From Boesenbergia rotunda (lineage: Eukaryota; Streptophyta; Magnoliopsida; Zingiberales; Zingiberaceae), in contig JAGFNQ010002304.1 of assembly GCA_024364735.1 (NCBI GenBank), positions 44,376 through 108,375 of the forward strand: DNA of 64,000 nucleotides. Reading direction: 5' to 3'. Within the stretch, counting starts at the first letter, position 1; every line of letters begins with the position of its first letter. This document shows positions 11,565 to 22,892 of this stretch, one piece after another. The notes beneath the pieces are model-generated. The model did no database searches. It had not been told where the DNA came from and was given only the letters and a program-made list of their open reading frames with translations. Position numbers and translations under genes: made by a program.

Positions 11565-11748
11565 TGATAATTTATTATTTATGTATGGTAGATTAGTCAT
11601 TTAATTTATTATTACTTATCTATTTTTTTCTTTGTAAACTCTAAGTTTGATGAATATAATTATTATAGCCGTCGTTGGTTCTCTTCTTTCTCTCATCTCT
11701 TTCTTCTTCTTTTTTATTATCTTTTTTATTATATTTACATTGTTCACA
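11565..11748 (+). repeat. 3' LTR of Copia-B
   Basis: Second direct repeat, ending TTGTTCACA at 11748. It is preceded by GAGGGATGCTAGTA, which may hold the remains of the polypurine tract. Confidence 0.65.
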
Positions 11749-12009
11749 ATTATAATATTCACACGTTAATAACGGTTAATTCTTTGAACATGGTTAATGA
11801 GTATATTTTGTATACAAAATTAAAAAATATATATTTTGGGTATAAAAATAAAGATGAATAAATGAATAGTAAGACTCACAAATCATGTGAAAATGAATGT
11901 GAGTGTGTTAATAAAAGGAAGATACAGATTAATTGTTATAAATAAAGAACATAAGTAAAAATAAAAATAAGAAAAGAAAGAGGCAGATAATCAGATTTAG
12001 TTAGTTACA
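11749..12009. other. AT-rich spacer
   Basis: About 260 bp of AT-rich sequence between Copia-B and the probable LTR to its right. I see no gene or site in it. Confidence 0.4.
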
Positions 12010-14041
12010 ACTAGCGTGATTGTCAATCCAATGTTAGATGTATATACTAAAAGACTTACTCTTTTTATATAAGATCATCTATATTTTGAAAAGATAATCA
12101 CAACAACACTATATGATTGTCTATATTAGTACATGCAAAAATTCCTTTACTTTGCATTGTAGATAACATGGTGTGTGGTGACACACGGAAGATCATGCTA
12201 TCAGTCCCTTGCATAGTATAAGTAAGAGGCTCACAGCCGAGATAGAATTGGACAAACTATTGAGATGGTTTTAGTGTAATTAGGTGTGGTTGGTCTTGAC
12301 CATAGAATTACACTAGCGTGCTTTGTGTGCATTGAGCAGGACCAAAACCAGAGGTCATCCAATTTGTACTGACTTGATAATTGGATTAGACCTCGGATTT
12401 ATTATGGAGTACAATCCCTGAATCCTGATATAATAACGGGCACGTATTATTAATATTTATTTCTTTGATTTACCAATGGGCGAGATTTATTCTGTTAAAT
12501 CGATAGGCTTGGTAAGTTGGGAAATAATATTAATTATATGGTATGTCATTGATTATTGACAGAATCCATGTCCTGGTGAGTCGAGATGATGATGCCCCCT
12601 TGATGATTTCATAAGATTCATCATGTTAAACTTTGCAGGTGGATTTGATCTGACATGATGATAAGATTGAGTGGTACTAGTCAAGGAGCCAGAAGTTGAT
12701 TAATTAAAATTATCAGTAATTTTAATTAATCGACGAACATTCGATATCTTAAACACGGGGGGATGGATGACTCATAATAGGTGGAGCCCATATGAAAATA
12801 TGGGGTTGTGAGGAAATTCAATTAAGATCCTTTAGTGGAATGGATCTTAATTAATGAATTGGTTTTAGATCCATTAGTGGGCCAAGACCCAACTCCTCCT
12901 CTTGGTCCCTACCTTAGCCCTATATATACCCCATGGAATCAAGAAACAAAAGCTAATGAATCAATCACCAAAACCCTAGCCTTTCCTCTCTCCCTCCCTC
13001 CTCTCTCCTAGGTTAGCCGGCGGCAAAGGAAAAGAGAAGATCTTCCCGTTCTCTTCTCCATCTCTTGGCCAGAAATCACAAGGACAAGGAGGAGTTCTTC
13101 TCTTCCTTGTGTGGTGCTCGGAAACAAGAGAGAATGGAGGAGATGGTCGGCTATGGAGAGGGAGCTTTCTCCTTGAAGGTTGCGGCGCCGAAAATAGAAG
13201 AGGAGGAAGACTCGGCGGGGAAGGAAGAAGATAACCTCTTCTTCGGCTTCTCTTGTATTCTCTTCCTTGGCTCTCCATTGGGGCGTGCACAGCTGGGATT
13301 CGAGGTGAACACAGCCAGCGGTGAAGAAGAATCTCCTTCTTCTTCATAGTTGGTTGGCGGTGATAGGAGGGAAGGAGGAGGTGGTAGGCATGGGTTTAAA
13401 GGAAGAAGAAGATTGTTTATCCTCTTCTTCATCTTCCTTCAACTCATCTCTTTGGTGTACTTGTTGCCGGAGCATCTTGGAATCTCCTTGTGGCCGACGG
13501 TGCAAGAGAGGAGAGAGTGGTGGTGGCCGACGGTAGCCCTAAGTTTTAGGGTTTGTTGGCACATGGAAGTAGTGTGAAGAAGGTGATTGATTGGGGAGCC
13601 TTTGGTGATTTCGGTTCTCGGTGGCTCGTCGCCCACACAACATCCGGGAGGGGAGGGACATAAGGTAGAAGGCTACGAGGTAAAGGAAGGTATAATTCTC
13701 TTCCTTAGCTCCTATTGTTCCTTTGGTGCCTTATTGTTTTGCTTCCTCATTTTATGTGTATTAGTTAATTATTTTAATTTTGTATCATGGTTTATAATTA
13801 ATTAATTGGACCCCGACCATAAACACGAAAATCGACGATCCACTCGTCGTCTTTTCTGCAGTCGTTTGGTTAGAAGAATTACAAGGCTTGATCTTTGTGA
13901 TTGATCAAGTTGTAATTTGTACCGAACGATACGATGACAAGATGGTCGTTAGGAGACGGGTCTCCATTTGGATTAATTTTTAATCTGTAGACATGGAGAG
14001 ATCTCTCAAGGACGACCAAGTATTCGCTTGGGAAACCCGCC
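12010..14041 (+). repeat. Probable old Copia LTR, plus orientation
   Basis: A 2-kb stretch without reading frames that has the make-up of a long Copia LTR. An AT-rich upstream part leads to a TATA box (CCTATATATACC at about 12918-12929) and then a leader-like part with AAACCCTAGCC and TTCTCTCCTCC phrases. No primer binding site, second copy or target duplication could be found, so the limits are approximate and it may be a solo or truncated LTR. The overlapping frames at 12976-13805 are low-complexity Arg/Ser/Glu shadows. Confidence 0.35.
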
Positions 14042-14046
14042 AAGCC

Positions 14047-16953
14047 TGTCACGCCGCCAGAGGCCCGGGCTCGCTCGAAATCAGGGCAGCACCTCCCCTG
14101 TATAGTGGACAATCTGAAACTTTTATACAAACACACACCTCAACCATAATAATATAGTTCAGCCACACTTGACTGACATTCACACATCCACAACTACGCA
14201 GTTAAATAAAATAACTGACATATAATAAACATAATTCATAAATTTCTATAACTAAGTGCAGCAAACCAAAATCCAGCGGAAATAAATAAATACTCGTCCA
14301 AAGGAAATCATATACCATCCGAAACGATACTAAAACCAAAAACGACACTAATACTTTAAAACAACTACAAGTATACGAAAAACCAATAAATACTCAAACT
14401 GAGAGACTGGCAGCTGGATCTCTCCTGGCGGCACGAGACACAACTATCGACTACTCGAAACAAAAAGAAGAACAGGGGTGGTGAGTTCCGAGTGGAACTC
14501 TACGGGTATAAGAGCAGATAAATGCATGGTATATAAAAGGGTAAAATAAGCACAAAGAAAGCAAAAGGGATACAGTCTCCGGAAATAAGAATATAAACAA
14601 AATGCATCTATACAAATAAAACATACCTGAAAACCATGTAACAAGTAGAGGCAAAATCAGAAATCCCCTCTAACACCTTCATAAACACCTAATACTGCTG
14701 AACATATCTAGATCATATAAAATGCAAATTGCAATCGTATATGCATGTCAATCAAATGCAACAATCATGGCTCAAACAAATGCAACAAACACAAGCAAAT
14801 GCATAATACATAATATGCACATGATGTCATGACCTGCACTGTACACACATCAATCTCGGCTACATTGGGTAGATTGAGAGGACAAGATACAAGCGCCAAA
14901 ACCTGGGGCTATGCAAATACACGATGACAACCGCGGCCCTGATATGAAAAGCCAAAATACCTATGGCTTAAAATCCCAAAATACCTGTGGGAACTCCAAA
15001 TACCTGGAGAGTATCAACTGTTTGCACACAACTCCGACTAAGCGTGGCACAACAGGAAAATATACCTGACGACCCGTCTCAACCACCAAGGAGTCAGTGG
15101 TCGTCGACCTGAATATAATGCATAATGCATGTCATTAATATACACAACCTCAATCAAACCCAAACCTGAAAATCCATACGATACGAAAACACAAATAACA
15201 CTAAAGTAAGTAAGCATACGAAAAACACAATCAACACCAAGGTAAATAAACATGCACTAATCTACTGGGTAGGGTTATCTAATGTCAACCAAACCCTAAA
15301 TAGGTCAAATGATAGTTCTACAGAACACGCGTATACGCGGTACTATTTAGATCAGAAGTCAAGAGATGAGACTGTATAACTGAACAATTTGAATTTCTAC
15401 TCCAAGGTCAAGCACAAATAAGTATCAAGCAGGAAAACAAGGCAAATAGATTTAAGATAAAGCAATCCTACTCAGAAAATAAAACGACCATGCATTTAAG
15501 GTAAACGAAACTACAGGAATCAAGGGAGAAGTACCCGCATTTATGTCGATCGTATCCAAGTACAACTCACGTCCAAGTGCTTGAATTAAATCAGAGTCCT
15601 GTAATAACATGCATAATTTAGCTAATTATAAATTTAGTAGCTAAATCAAATCCTATGACCAATTATGATTAACCCCTAAATGCTTCAATCATTTATTTAA
15701 TCCCAATTGAATGACTTCCTTTAATTTGTCCCAATTCCTTAACCAACTTAGTGTTGGCTATAAAATCAACCCTAATCCACTCAACATTCTTCTAATTAAA
15801 CCATAACCGTATCAACCTCACACTAACAACAATCCAATAATTTTGACCTAATTAACCATCCCATAAGACTCACAGCACAAAGGAAAAACCAGCTCAAAAT
15901 TCCCTAAACAAAATAGATCCAAAAACCCTACAAACCGAACCTAAGGTCAACTCAATCCCCAACCTTAAGGCATCATACAATCTGAACAAAACCCCCACCA
16001 ACTCACCCAAACAGAGGAAAGGAAAAACCCTACAGGAACCAAATTGCAACTCACGGCGAAACCAATAAAGCATAGCGCAGAAATAAATCCAATTCATCCA
16101 CCTAATAATCACTTAAATCTATTGCAGTAAATTAACTCAGAAAAGAATCTCGTTACCCCAATTGATGGCCCTCGGCACCTCTGGTGACTGCTCACAGCAG
16201 CCCCAACTGATCCAAGCGGAGAGCTTTGCAAACCCTCTGCCTCCTTGAGCCTTCAGCGACACAAATTAATGAGTGAGGTCGCTGCGGTCGAGAGCGAAGA
16301 GAGCAAGGTTGATCCGGGTGTGGCTCCGTGTGTAACCAGAGGAAGGAAGGAGGTAAGAAGAGGAAAACGAGCGACAGCGTTGACGCACAGTGAGGAAAGA
16401 AATCGCACAAGGGAGGGGTCGCGATGGCGGCAAGGAAAGGAAGGAGAAGTGAAGGAGCCGGCGGTGAACCAACTTTGGTCGGTGATTGAACCTGGCGTCG
16501 ACAATCAACACAGAGGAAGGAAGAGCCGTCGCTGGCCCTCGCTCGTGGCCGGAGAAGAGGGCGGCGATCAATCGCGAGTGGCTACTGCTTCAGGCGAGAG
16601 GGAGAGTCGGCGAAGCTAGGGCACGGGGAGGGAAGACAAGGTTCGGCGATGAGTTCCGGCTCAATGAATATATATATATATATATATAAACGATAATTCC
16701 GAAAATAAATCTTTTCCTTAAATAATTCATAACTAACCAATTTTGTGCCCAATCAATCCCTCAATTATTTCCAAAAATTCCAACAAATTATTCCAAATTT
16801 TTCATGTGATTGATTCCAACTTTAATTCCTGTTTATGATCAATATATATAAAATTTTATGTATATAAAACTCTATATATATCTAACTATATACCACTTTA
16901 TATTTTTATTATATATACTTATTATTATTTTTATTAATTAAGCATATTTTACA
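14047..16953 (-). mobile_element. Solo LTR, 2.9 kb, with target duplication
   Basis: Starts TGTCACGCCGCC and ends ATATTTTACA, flanked by identical AAGCC at 14042-14046 and 16954-16958. There is no internal region, primer binding site or coding frame, so this is a solo LTR left by recombination between two LTRs. The segment GAAATCAGGGCAGCACCTCC and the overall length recall LTRs of Del/Tekay-type Gypsy elements. A TA microsatellite at about 16669-16688 and an Arg/Ser-rich GC patch (16250-16620) lie at the right. Orientation is inferred from family resemblance only. Confidence 0.7.
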
Positions 16954-16969
16954 AAGCCTGTTCCATCAT

Positions 16970-17670
16970 CCAAGGCAATGAAATAATGCAATCTCTAGAT
17001 GTACTCCTTTGAGCGGAGAAACCTTTTATAGAACTCAAGCACTTAGAAAGGAAAGGAAAATTCGTACAGAATTTGAGTACTGTTGAATTGATAAAAAAGA
17101 ACTAAGTTCTGAGATCTATTTATAACCCCAGTGAAGTTTATCCGATTGTTGACATAGCCCTATACAGACGCTTGAGTGTTTAGGGGTGCCTGACACGTGG
17201 CTCAAAGATTATCCGTGTCGCAATGACCATGAACGACTAGTTCTAGATGGACCTTGGCTTCTCGGGGCCTGTATTGACTAAGGCACCCGAGAACATGGGC
17301 ACTCGAGTGCATAGGGGCACCTGAGTTGACTTTGGTCAACTTTTTGCTGACCATCTTTCTGACGAGTCTTCTTGGGTAATCTCGGGTCTTCTAAAGTTGG
17401 GCTCACTTGATCTCTCGTCCGACCTTCTCTTCGGGAGTGTTTTCTTCCGGCTTCTCGTCCCTCGAACGTCGCATGCATCCTTTTCGCTCAACCGGCGTAC
17501 TCTTCCGCAGACCTCCGCGTCTCTCGGAGCCCCTCGATCTCCTTCCCGTGTCATCATTTTCGACCGCTACGTCTTCCATTCTACTTCTTGCACTCTTAAG
17601 CTCTTGCATACTTAGACATAAGGATCAAACATAATACGATCTAATTTGATTCGATTGATAATATCAATAT
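16970..17670 (-). repeat. Old SIRE-like LTR fragment
   Basis: Diverged relative of the GAG-2 LTRs. It shares GGAGAAACC near 17018, a TATAAATAG box on the minus strand near 17116-17126, CTTCTCGTCCCTCG near 17451 and CGTACTCTTCCGCAG near 17494, and ends after ACTTAGACATAAGGATCAAA. Its left part is missing next to the solo LTR. The frames at 17278-17634 are shadows in this fragment. Confidence 0.55.
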
Positions 17671-18282
17671 TCACCTGAAATATTTACAATTAATATAATA
17701 GATGTATGATATACTATTTGAATATATAGTAACGTTGCAACTAATACCAATGATATATTAATTTTTCTATATACGTCTAGCTCCCTTTTTAATAATTATT
17801 TAGTTTTTATTACTTTCTAGTTTTCTTGTTCTTATAGGGTTTGTGAGTCACGTTTAATAAAATTATTTTTTTATTAAAAACATTAAGTTTTTAAAAATTA
17901 TTTTATTAAATCGATTAAGATTTTATTAAAATAATTGATTAATCAATTTTTTCGATTTATTTGTTCAATTTTCTAAAAAAATCCGATAAAAATTCAAATA
18001 ATTTATTTAAATAAATTTGATTCGACTAATTCAATTTTAACTCATTCTTAAATTAAGATATGAGAAAATGATTAATTAAATTAGATAATATAGAATAAAT
18101 TAATTTGAAGTGATTGATCCCATCCTATAAAAATTTTCTACTGAATTACTCAAGATCAACCGTCTACAAACTTAATATTTCACAATTACATATTTTATTC
18201 AAAATAAATTATAAAATTTCACAATTACATATCAAAGTATTTACATATTTTATTCAAAATAAATTATAAAATTTCACAATTA
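17671..18282. other. AT-rich spacer
   Basis: Very AT-rich sequence with the near-direct repeats TTACATATTTTATTCAAAA and AAATTATAAAATTTCACAATTA between about 18180 and 18282. GAG-1 was inserted within this. No gene seen. Confidence 0.45.
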
Positions 18283-19183
18283 TGTAAGGATCGATGGCTC
18301 GGCTTTTCTCTACAATAGGGTTAGCACAATATAAGATATAGAATAAAATCAATGCTAATAATAGTGTTTTACTTGGTATCCACCCCAAAGGGTGACTAAT
18401 CCAAGGATCCGCACGCGTACACCACTTCCACTATGAATGGTCTCCTTCAAGGTGGAGAAAACCATTACAACTTTGCCTTCTTCCTCTTTACAAGATCACA
18501 ATGAAGACTAGAGGAAGAGTTGAGGACTCTTGGCACTAGCAGCACTTTGTTACACACAAGAACCATAGTATGCTTGAGCCAAATAGTCCTCCTTTTATAT
18601 GAGTAAAGAACAGCTTCGCAAGCTGTCCAACCCGCACCAGTCGACTGCCCATTGGCAGTCGACTGGCCTAGCCTTAAATGCTAGCCAACGGCTAGCCAAC
18701 GGCTAGTTTTTCGGGGTTACCAGTCGACTGCCCCAAGGCCAGTCGACTGGTCCGAAGCTGCGAACTCTCTGTGGGTTTTGGCAGTCGACTGCCTTCGGGC
18801 CAGTCGACTGCCCTGCCTCCCAGCTCAGCTCCAGCCACTCCGAACCCTCTCCTTCGCGTGTGCCTTCAGGTCTGCTCCCTTGGCTCGCCCCTTGAAGTCC
18901 TCTTCCTCTGGCTATCGTCCCTCGGATGCGCACACAAGCCTTCCCTTGGCTTGCCTCCATGCCACCCTTCACGTGTGCCCTTTGAAGTCCACTTCCCGGC
19001 TTGCCCTTGGAGCTCTCCTCCCTCGGCTCTCGTCCCTCGGATAGGTCCACCAAGTGTGATTCTCCAAGTCCTGCAAACTTAATCACACATATCAAATACA
19101 ACCAACACCCTAACCTTAAACCTATTGGCACACACATCAAAACCATGATCTTCCCGATCATTCTTGGGCCGATTGCCTCAACA
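18283..19183 (-). repeat. 3' LTR of GAG-1 (901 bp)
   Basis: Begins TGTAAGGATCG and ends GATTGCCTCAACA. A TATAAAAGG box on the minus strand lies at about 18591-18600. It holds three paired-palindrome units (18637-18666, 18719-18751, 18781-18813) built from CAGTCGACTG. Compared with the other LTR it has a duplicated GCCAACGGCTA and an extra short repeat near 19035. The frames at 18703-19234 and their copies at 22173-22766 are translations of LTR sequence, not genes. Confidence 0.85.
18637..18813. repeat. CAGTCGACTG paired-palindrome cluster
   Basis: Three units, each of two CAGTCGACTG palindromes facing each other across a short spacer. The first (18637-18666) has perfect 13-base arms around a 4-base loop. 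The second (18719-18751) has 12-base arms. The third (18781-18813) has shorter arms. The other LTR has the same three units (about 22212-22375), the first carrying one substitution, and a fourth unit stands inside the element at about 19497-19527. They could form hairpins in RNA or single-stranded DNA. Confidence 0.8.
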
Positions 19184-19197
19184 ATCTCCCCCTTTTT
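19184..19197 (-). promoter_or_regulatory. Polypurine tract, GAG-1
   Basis: On the minus strand this reads AAAAAGGGGGAGAT directly against the 3' LTR, the usual start site for plus-strand DNA synthesis. GAG-2 has the same tract at 53779-53792. Confidence 0.75.
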
Positions 19198-20147
19198 GAT
19201 GTGTGGCAATATGTTTAAGTTAGGGAATAAATAATACCAGTCAACAGTAAATAACAGTAGGAATTGAAAAACAAAACATAATAAAAGCAAGAGAAACCTC
19301 CCCCTTAACCCATGTCTTTTCCCATTTTCAATTCTTCCTCATAATCCAAAATTAAGTCAAAAATTTAACTTAAACCACCCATTCTCCCCCTTTGACACCA
19401 TCAAAATGATTGCCCATAACAATACTAACATATAGCATCAAATGAGGGAATGATTCATTTCTGAAAAAAAAATTTCAGAACCTGTATTCAGGCGTGCCAG
19501 TCGACTGCCCCAAGGGCAGTCGACTGATACTATCTCAGTCTGAAAACTGAGTTTCTGAGCCGAACTTCAGAAACCTCCCAAAAATTCCAGAAAATTCTAA
19601 AAATTATAAAAACTTGCAAGCATGTTTCTCATACAATACTCTATCAAGGAAAAATATCATTTCGTGAAAATTTTTAACCATGCTTGACTTTGACTAAAGT
19701 TTCAAAATGTTTGAAAAACACTAAATTTGTATCAGGTTTTCAATCTAAATATGTAGCCATATATGTTCGAAGGTCATGCCAACATAAATAAAACATGGAA
19801 TGATTTTCAAACATTTAAGGTGTCCAACCATGATTTTTGAACAAGATGTCCATTAATTAAACACGTGTCTTCCCCATGGTTGGTCTATATTCAATGTTTT
19901 TGATACATTTAATGTTTCAACATTATGTCATAAGCACAAGTGAGCCAATTGTATCATCCTAACATCCCATATGTAAGAATACAATCATAAATCAAGTAAT
20001 ATGAGATGTTTTCAAGGTAAGCCCCATTATTGCCCAATTCATCATGAATTTCTATCATGGACCACAAACTCCCCCTCAATGTCTTAAGTCAACCAAATTT
20101 CAAAAATTTGAACTTCTTATATCATGGTTGACTTATCCCCAAATCCT
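19198..20147 (-). other. Non-coding 3' interior of GAG-1
   Basis: About 950 bp downstream of gag with no reading frame of note. In an autonomous relative, protease and integrase would begin here. It contains one paired CAGTCGACTG palindrome (about 19497-19527) and several CTCCCCCTT phrases that may be extra polypurine tracts (minus-strand reading). Confidence 0.55.
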
Positions 20148-21794
20148 CTAACCCTTGAGGATTGACTTAGGCACCCAATAGTAATGTTTCCTAACTGGGT
20201 TAACCAAGTACTCCTTAGGAATCCATTTCTTACTAAGGGTTTTGGTCTTTGATTGCCCTCTAGCAATTAGACAGTGGTAGGTTTTCTCATTGCTAGACTT
20301 TCCAAACCCTAATCCTTCTTTCCTAAAGCTTGCTCTTTGGCTCCCAATTATCATATCTAATGTTTTTGAGCTAACTTCAAACTTCCTAAGTGCTTGGGTA
20401 AGGCTATCTACCTTTTCCCTTAAATCCTTATTTTCCTCTTCTAAAAATGAGTCATTTGTGTTAGAAGAAGAAGCATGCTCATTGTCCTTAACCTCCATTG
20501 ATGCTAATCTATCCTTTAACATGCAATTTTTCCTTTTTAGGCACTTGATCTTCTTTTTAGCATCTACTAAGTCATCACTAGTGCTTGAAATTATTTTTGC
20601 AAGAATGGAAGTGGGTAAGTTGTGTACCTCACTTACCGAGAAGTCCGATTCCGAGGTGGAGCCTCCCCCTTCACTAGAGCTCCCTTCGTCTTCACTTGAG
20701 CTTTTCTCCTCTTCAAACTCGGATGCCGTGGAGGCAAGATCATCAATTCCCATTAGTGCAAAATGGGAAACAAAAGGCTCCTCCTCATCGGATGAAGATG
20801 GATCATCCCATGTAGCCTTCAAGTTTTGAACCTTCTTCTCCTTCTCTTTTGATTTCTTCTTTCCTTCCTTCTTCTTTTCTTCCTTCTTTTTCAAGAGAGG
20901 GCACTCATCTCTCATGTGGCCTTCTCCTTGGCAGTTGTAGCAAATAATCTTTCTTGGTTTATGTTTGCTCCTCGATTCTTTCCTACCATGAGACTTGTTA
21001 GTGGAAAATTGTTTAAAAGCTTTTCTTACCTTTCTTACCATATAGGCTTCCGCATCACTACCCATGGATGCACTTGATTCCTCCGAATCGGATGATGAGA
21101 CCTCCTTCTTCTTACCTTTTCCCTTGTTTGCCACAAGGGCTATGCTCTTTGGCTTGTAGTATGATTCTTCGATTGTCCCTCCAACTCGAGTCTCATGAAG
21201 TTCCATGGTTGAGAAGAACTCCTCTAGAGACGTTTTCTCTAGGTCCTTTGAGATGTAGTACGAATCCACCATTGAGCTCCAAGTTGATGTTCTTGGGAAA
21301 ACATTTAGGGCTTTCATCACAATGTCTCGGTTGGATAGTTGTTCCCCTACACTTGTTAGTCCATTAAGAATTTCTTTAAATCTAGCATGTAAGCTTGTTA
21401 CCTTCTCCCCTTTGTCGAGCTTGATACTATTTAGTTGGGACCGAAGAAGATCTCTTTTCGCCATTTTCGCCTCTGAGGTGCCTTCATGAAGTTCCACCAA
21501 CTTGTCCCATAAGTCCTTGGCACTATAGTAGTTTCCAATCCTTGTCACTTCTTGTTGAGGGAGTACACTTAGTAGATGATGCAAAGCTTTGAAGTTTGCT
21601 AGATGGTCATCTCTTTGCTTCCTACTCCATCTTACTTCATCAAGTATCTTGTTCTCTTGATCCCTAGGTACTTCAAAACCATTTTTCATAATAAGCATTA
21701 CATCAAAATCGGTATTGAAAAATACCTCCATTCTCTTCTTCCACCACGAAAATTCTCCCTCAAACTTCGGCGGTTGGATGTGCGAGCCGGCCAT
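20148..21794 (-). CDS. gag: Gag of a gag-only SIRE-type Copia element, intact
   Basis: An uninterrupted 548-residue Gag starting MAGSHIQPPKFEGEF at 21794. Gag should coat the element RNA and form the cytoplasmic particle. Residues 10-205 form the UBN2-type Gag domain (FFNTDFDVML, SAKDLWDKLVELHEGTSEAK, FPRTSTWSSMVD). A CCHC zinc knuckle follows (C285, C288, H293, C298), then Lys- and Ser/Glu-rich stretches (300-390) and a probable coiled coil (about 410-480). It ends YYWVPKSILKG, which matches the position where SIRE-G continues from gag towards protease (KIWIPKS near 34015). It is the longest intact frame of any element here. No protease follows, so particles would need enzymes from a relative. 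Confidence 0.9.
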   Translation of the reverse strand: MAGSHIQPPKFEGEFSWWKKRMEVFFNTDFDVMLIMKNGFEVPRDQENKILDEVRWSRKQRDDHLANFKALHHLLSVLPQQEVTRIGNYYSAKDLWDKLVELHEGTSEAKMAKRDLLRSQLNSIKLDKGEKVTSLHARFKEILNGLTSVGEQLSNRDIVMKALNVFPRTSTWSSMVDSYYISKDLEKTSLEEFFSTMELHETRVGGTIEESYYKPKSIALVANKGKGKKKEVSSSDSEESSASMGSDAEAYMVRKVRKAFKQFSTNKSHGRKESRSKHKPRKIICYNCQGEGHMRDECPLLKKKEEKKKEGKKKSKEKEKKVQNLKATWDDPSSSDEEEPFVSHFALMGIDDLASTASEFEEEKSSSEDEGSSSEGGGSTSESDFSVSEVHNLPTSILAKIISSTSDDLVDAKKKIKCLKRKNCMLKDRLASMEVKDNEHASSSNTNDSFLEEENKDLREKVDSLTQALRKFEVSSKTLDMIIGSQRASFRKEGLGFGKSSNEKTYHCLIARGQSKTKTLSKKWIPKEYLVNPVRKHYYWVPKSILKG

Positions 21795-21842
21795 TTCAAT
21801 GATTGCTCTTCTTGGCGGTTAGTCCATTGAAGGCGTCCTTGT

Positions 21843-21854
21843 GCTCTGATACCA
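21843..21854 (-). promoter_or_regulatory. Primer binding site, GAG-1
   Basis: Minus strand TGGTATCAGAGC, complementary to initiator methionine tRNA, two bases inside the 5' LTR. Confidence 0.9.
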
Positions 21855-21856
21855 AT

Positions 21857-22733
21857 TGTAAGGATCGATGGCTCGGCTTTTCTCTACAATAGGGTTAGCA
21901 CAATACAAGATATAGAATAAAATCAATGCTAACAATAGTGTTTTACTTGGTATCCACCCCAAAGGGTGACTAATCCAAGGATCCGCACGCGTACACCACT
22001 TCCACTATGAATGGTCTCCTTCAAGGTGGAGAAAACCTTTACAACTTTGCCTTCTTCCTCTTTACAAGATCACAATGAAGACTAGAGGAAGAGTTGAGGA
22101 CTCTTGGCACTAGCAGCACTTTGTTACGCACAAGAACCGTAGTATGCTTGAGCCAAATAGTCCTCGTTTTATATGAGTAAAGAACAGCTTCGCAAGCTGT
22201 CCAACCCGCACCAGTCTACTGCCCATTGGCAGTCGACTGGCCTAGCCTTAAATGCTAGCCAACGGCTAATTTTTCGGGGTTACCAGTCGACTGCCCCAAG
22301 GCCAGTCGACTGGTCCGAACCTGCGAACTCTCTGTGGGTTTTGGCAGTCGACTGCCTTCGGGCCAGTCGACTGCCCTGCCTCCCAGCTCAGCTCCAGCCA
22401 CTCCGAACCCTCTCCTTCGCGTGTGCCTTCAGGTCTGCTCCCTTGGCTCGCCCCTTGAAGTCCTCTTCCTCTGGCTATCGTCCCTCGGATGCGCACACAA
22501 GCCTTCCCTTGGCTTGCCTCCATGCCACCCTTCACGTGTGCCCTTTGAAGTCCACTTCCCGGCTTGCCCTTGGAGCTCTCCTCCCTCGGCTCTCGTCCAC
22601 CAAGTGTAATTCTCCAAGTCCTGCAAACTTAATCACACATATCAAATACAACCAACACCCTAACCTTAAACCTATTGGCATACACATCAAAATCATGATC
22701 TTCCCGATCATTCTTGGGCCGATTGCCTCAACA
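21857..22733 (-). repeat. 5' LTR of GAG-1 (877 bp)
   Basis: Near-identical to 18283-19183. Minus-strand TATA box at about 22168-22177. The right end, CCTCAACA, abuts the AATTA target duplication. Confidence 0.85.
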
Positions 22734-22738
22734 AATTA

Positions 22739-22892
22739 TATATCAAACTATAAATACTTGAGATAATTAATCACACATTTTGCTATACCCTGTACTTGGG
22801 ACGTAAAATAGGGTACGAGAGACACCATGGAGCGTGTACTTAATTTCTGAAAAAATGTAAAAATAAAAATAAATATATATATATATATATAT
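22739..22892. other. Short AT-rich spacer ending in a TA microsatellite
   Basis: AT-rich sequence ending in (TA)n at about 22872-22892, directly against the Tat-2 LTR. A much longer (TA)n stands at the other end of Tat-2. Confidence 0.6.

Larger units (their letters stand above)
9282..11748 (+). mobile_element. Eroded Copia element with short LTRs (Copia-B)
   Basis: Two direct repeats of about 210 and 184 bp (9282-9492 and 11565-11748) both start near TATATGA and end TTGTTCACA. The left one is followed at once by TGGTATCAAAGC (9493-9504), a methionine-tRNA primer binding site with one change. The interior is only about 2.1 kb and holds pieces of reverse transcriptase and RNase H on the plus strand, so most of gag, protease and integrase is deleted. 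Short LTRs and this gene order fit a small Copia lineage such as Ale/Retrofit. No clear target duplication is visible in the AT-rich flanks. Confidence 0.75.
18283..22733 (-). mobile_element. Gag-only Copia element (GAG-1), complete
   Basis: Complete minus-strand element of 4451 bp: 3' LTR (18283-19183), polypurine tract, one gag gene (20148-21794), primer binding site and 5' LTR (21857-22733). It is flanked by identical AATTA at 18278-18282 and 22734-22738. The interior contains nothing between the end of gag and the polypurine tract except about 960 bp of AT-rich sequence, so protease, integrase, reverse transcriptase and RNase H are absent. This is the layout known in plants as TR-GAG, a non-autonomous element that keeps gag. 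The two LTRs differ by about eleven substitutions and two small indels by eye, so insertion was recent. Confidence 0.9.

Noticed and set aside
12976..13636. Several overlapping frames of 65-123 codons
   Set aside because: All are low-complexity Arg/Ser/Glu/Pro translations of purine-rich LTR leader sequence on both strands; none has a domain.
16245..16619. Arg/Glu-rich frame of 124 codons
   Set aside because: It lies within the solo LTR, overlaps other frames on both strands, and shows only low-complexity charged residues.
18703..19290. Frame of 195 codons in the GAG-1 LTR, with a near copy at 22173-22766
   Set aside because: The frames are within the two LTRs and differ in frame content between copies; they are translations of LTR sequence.
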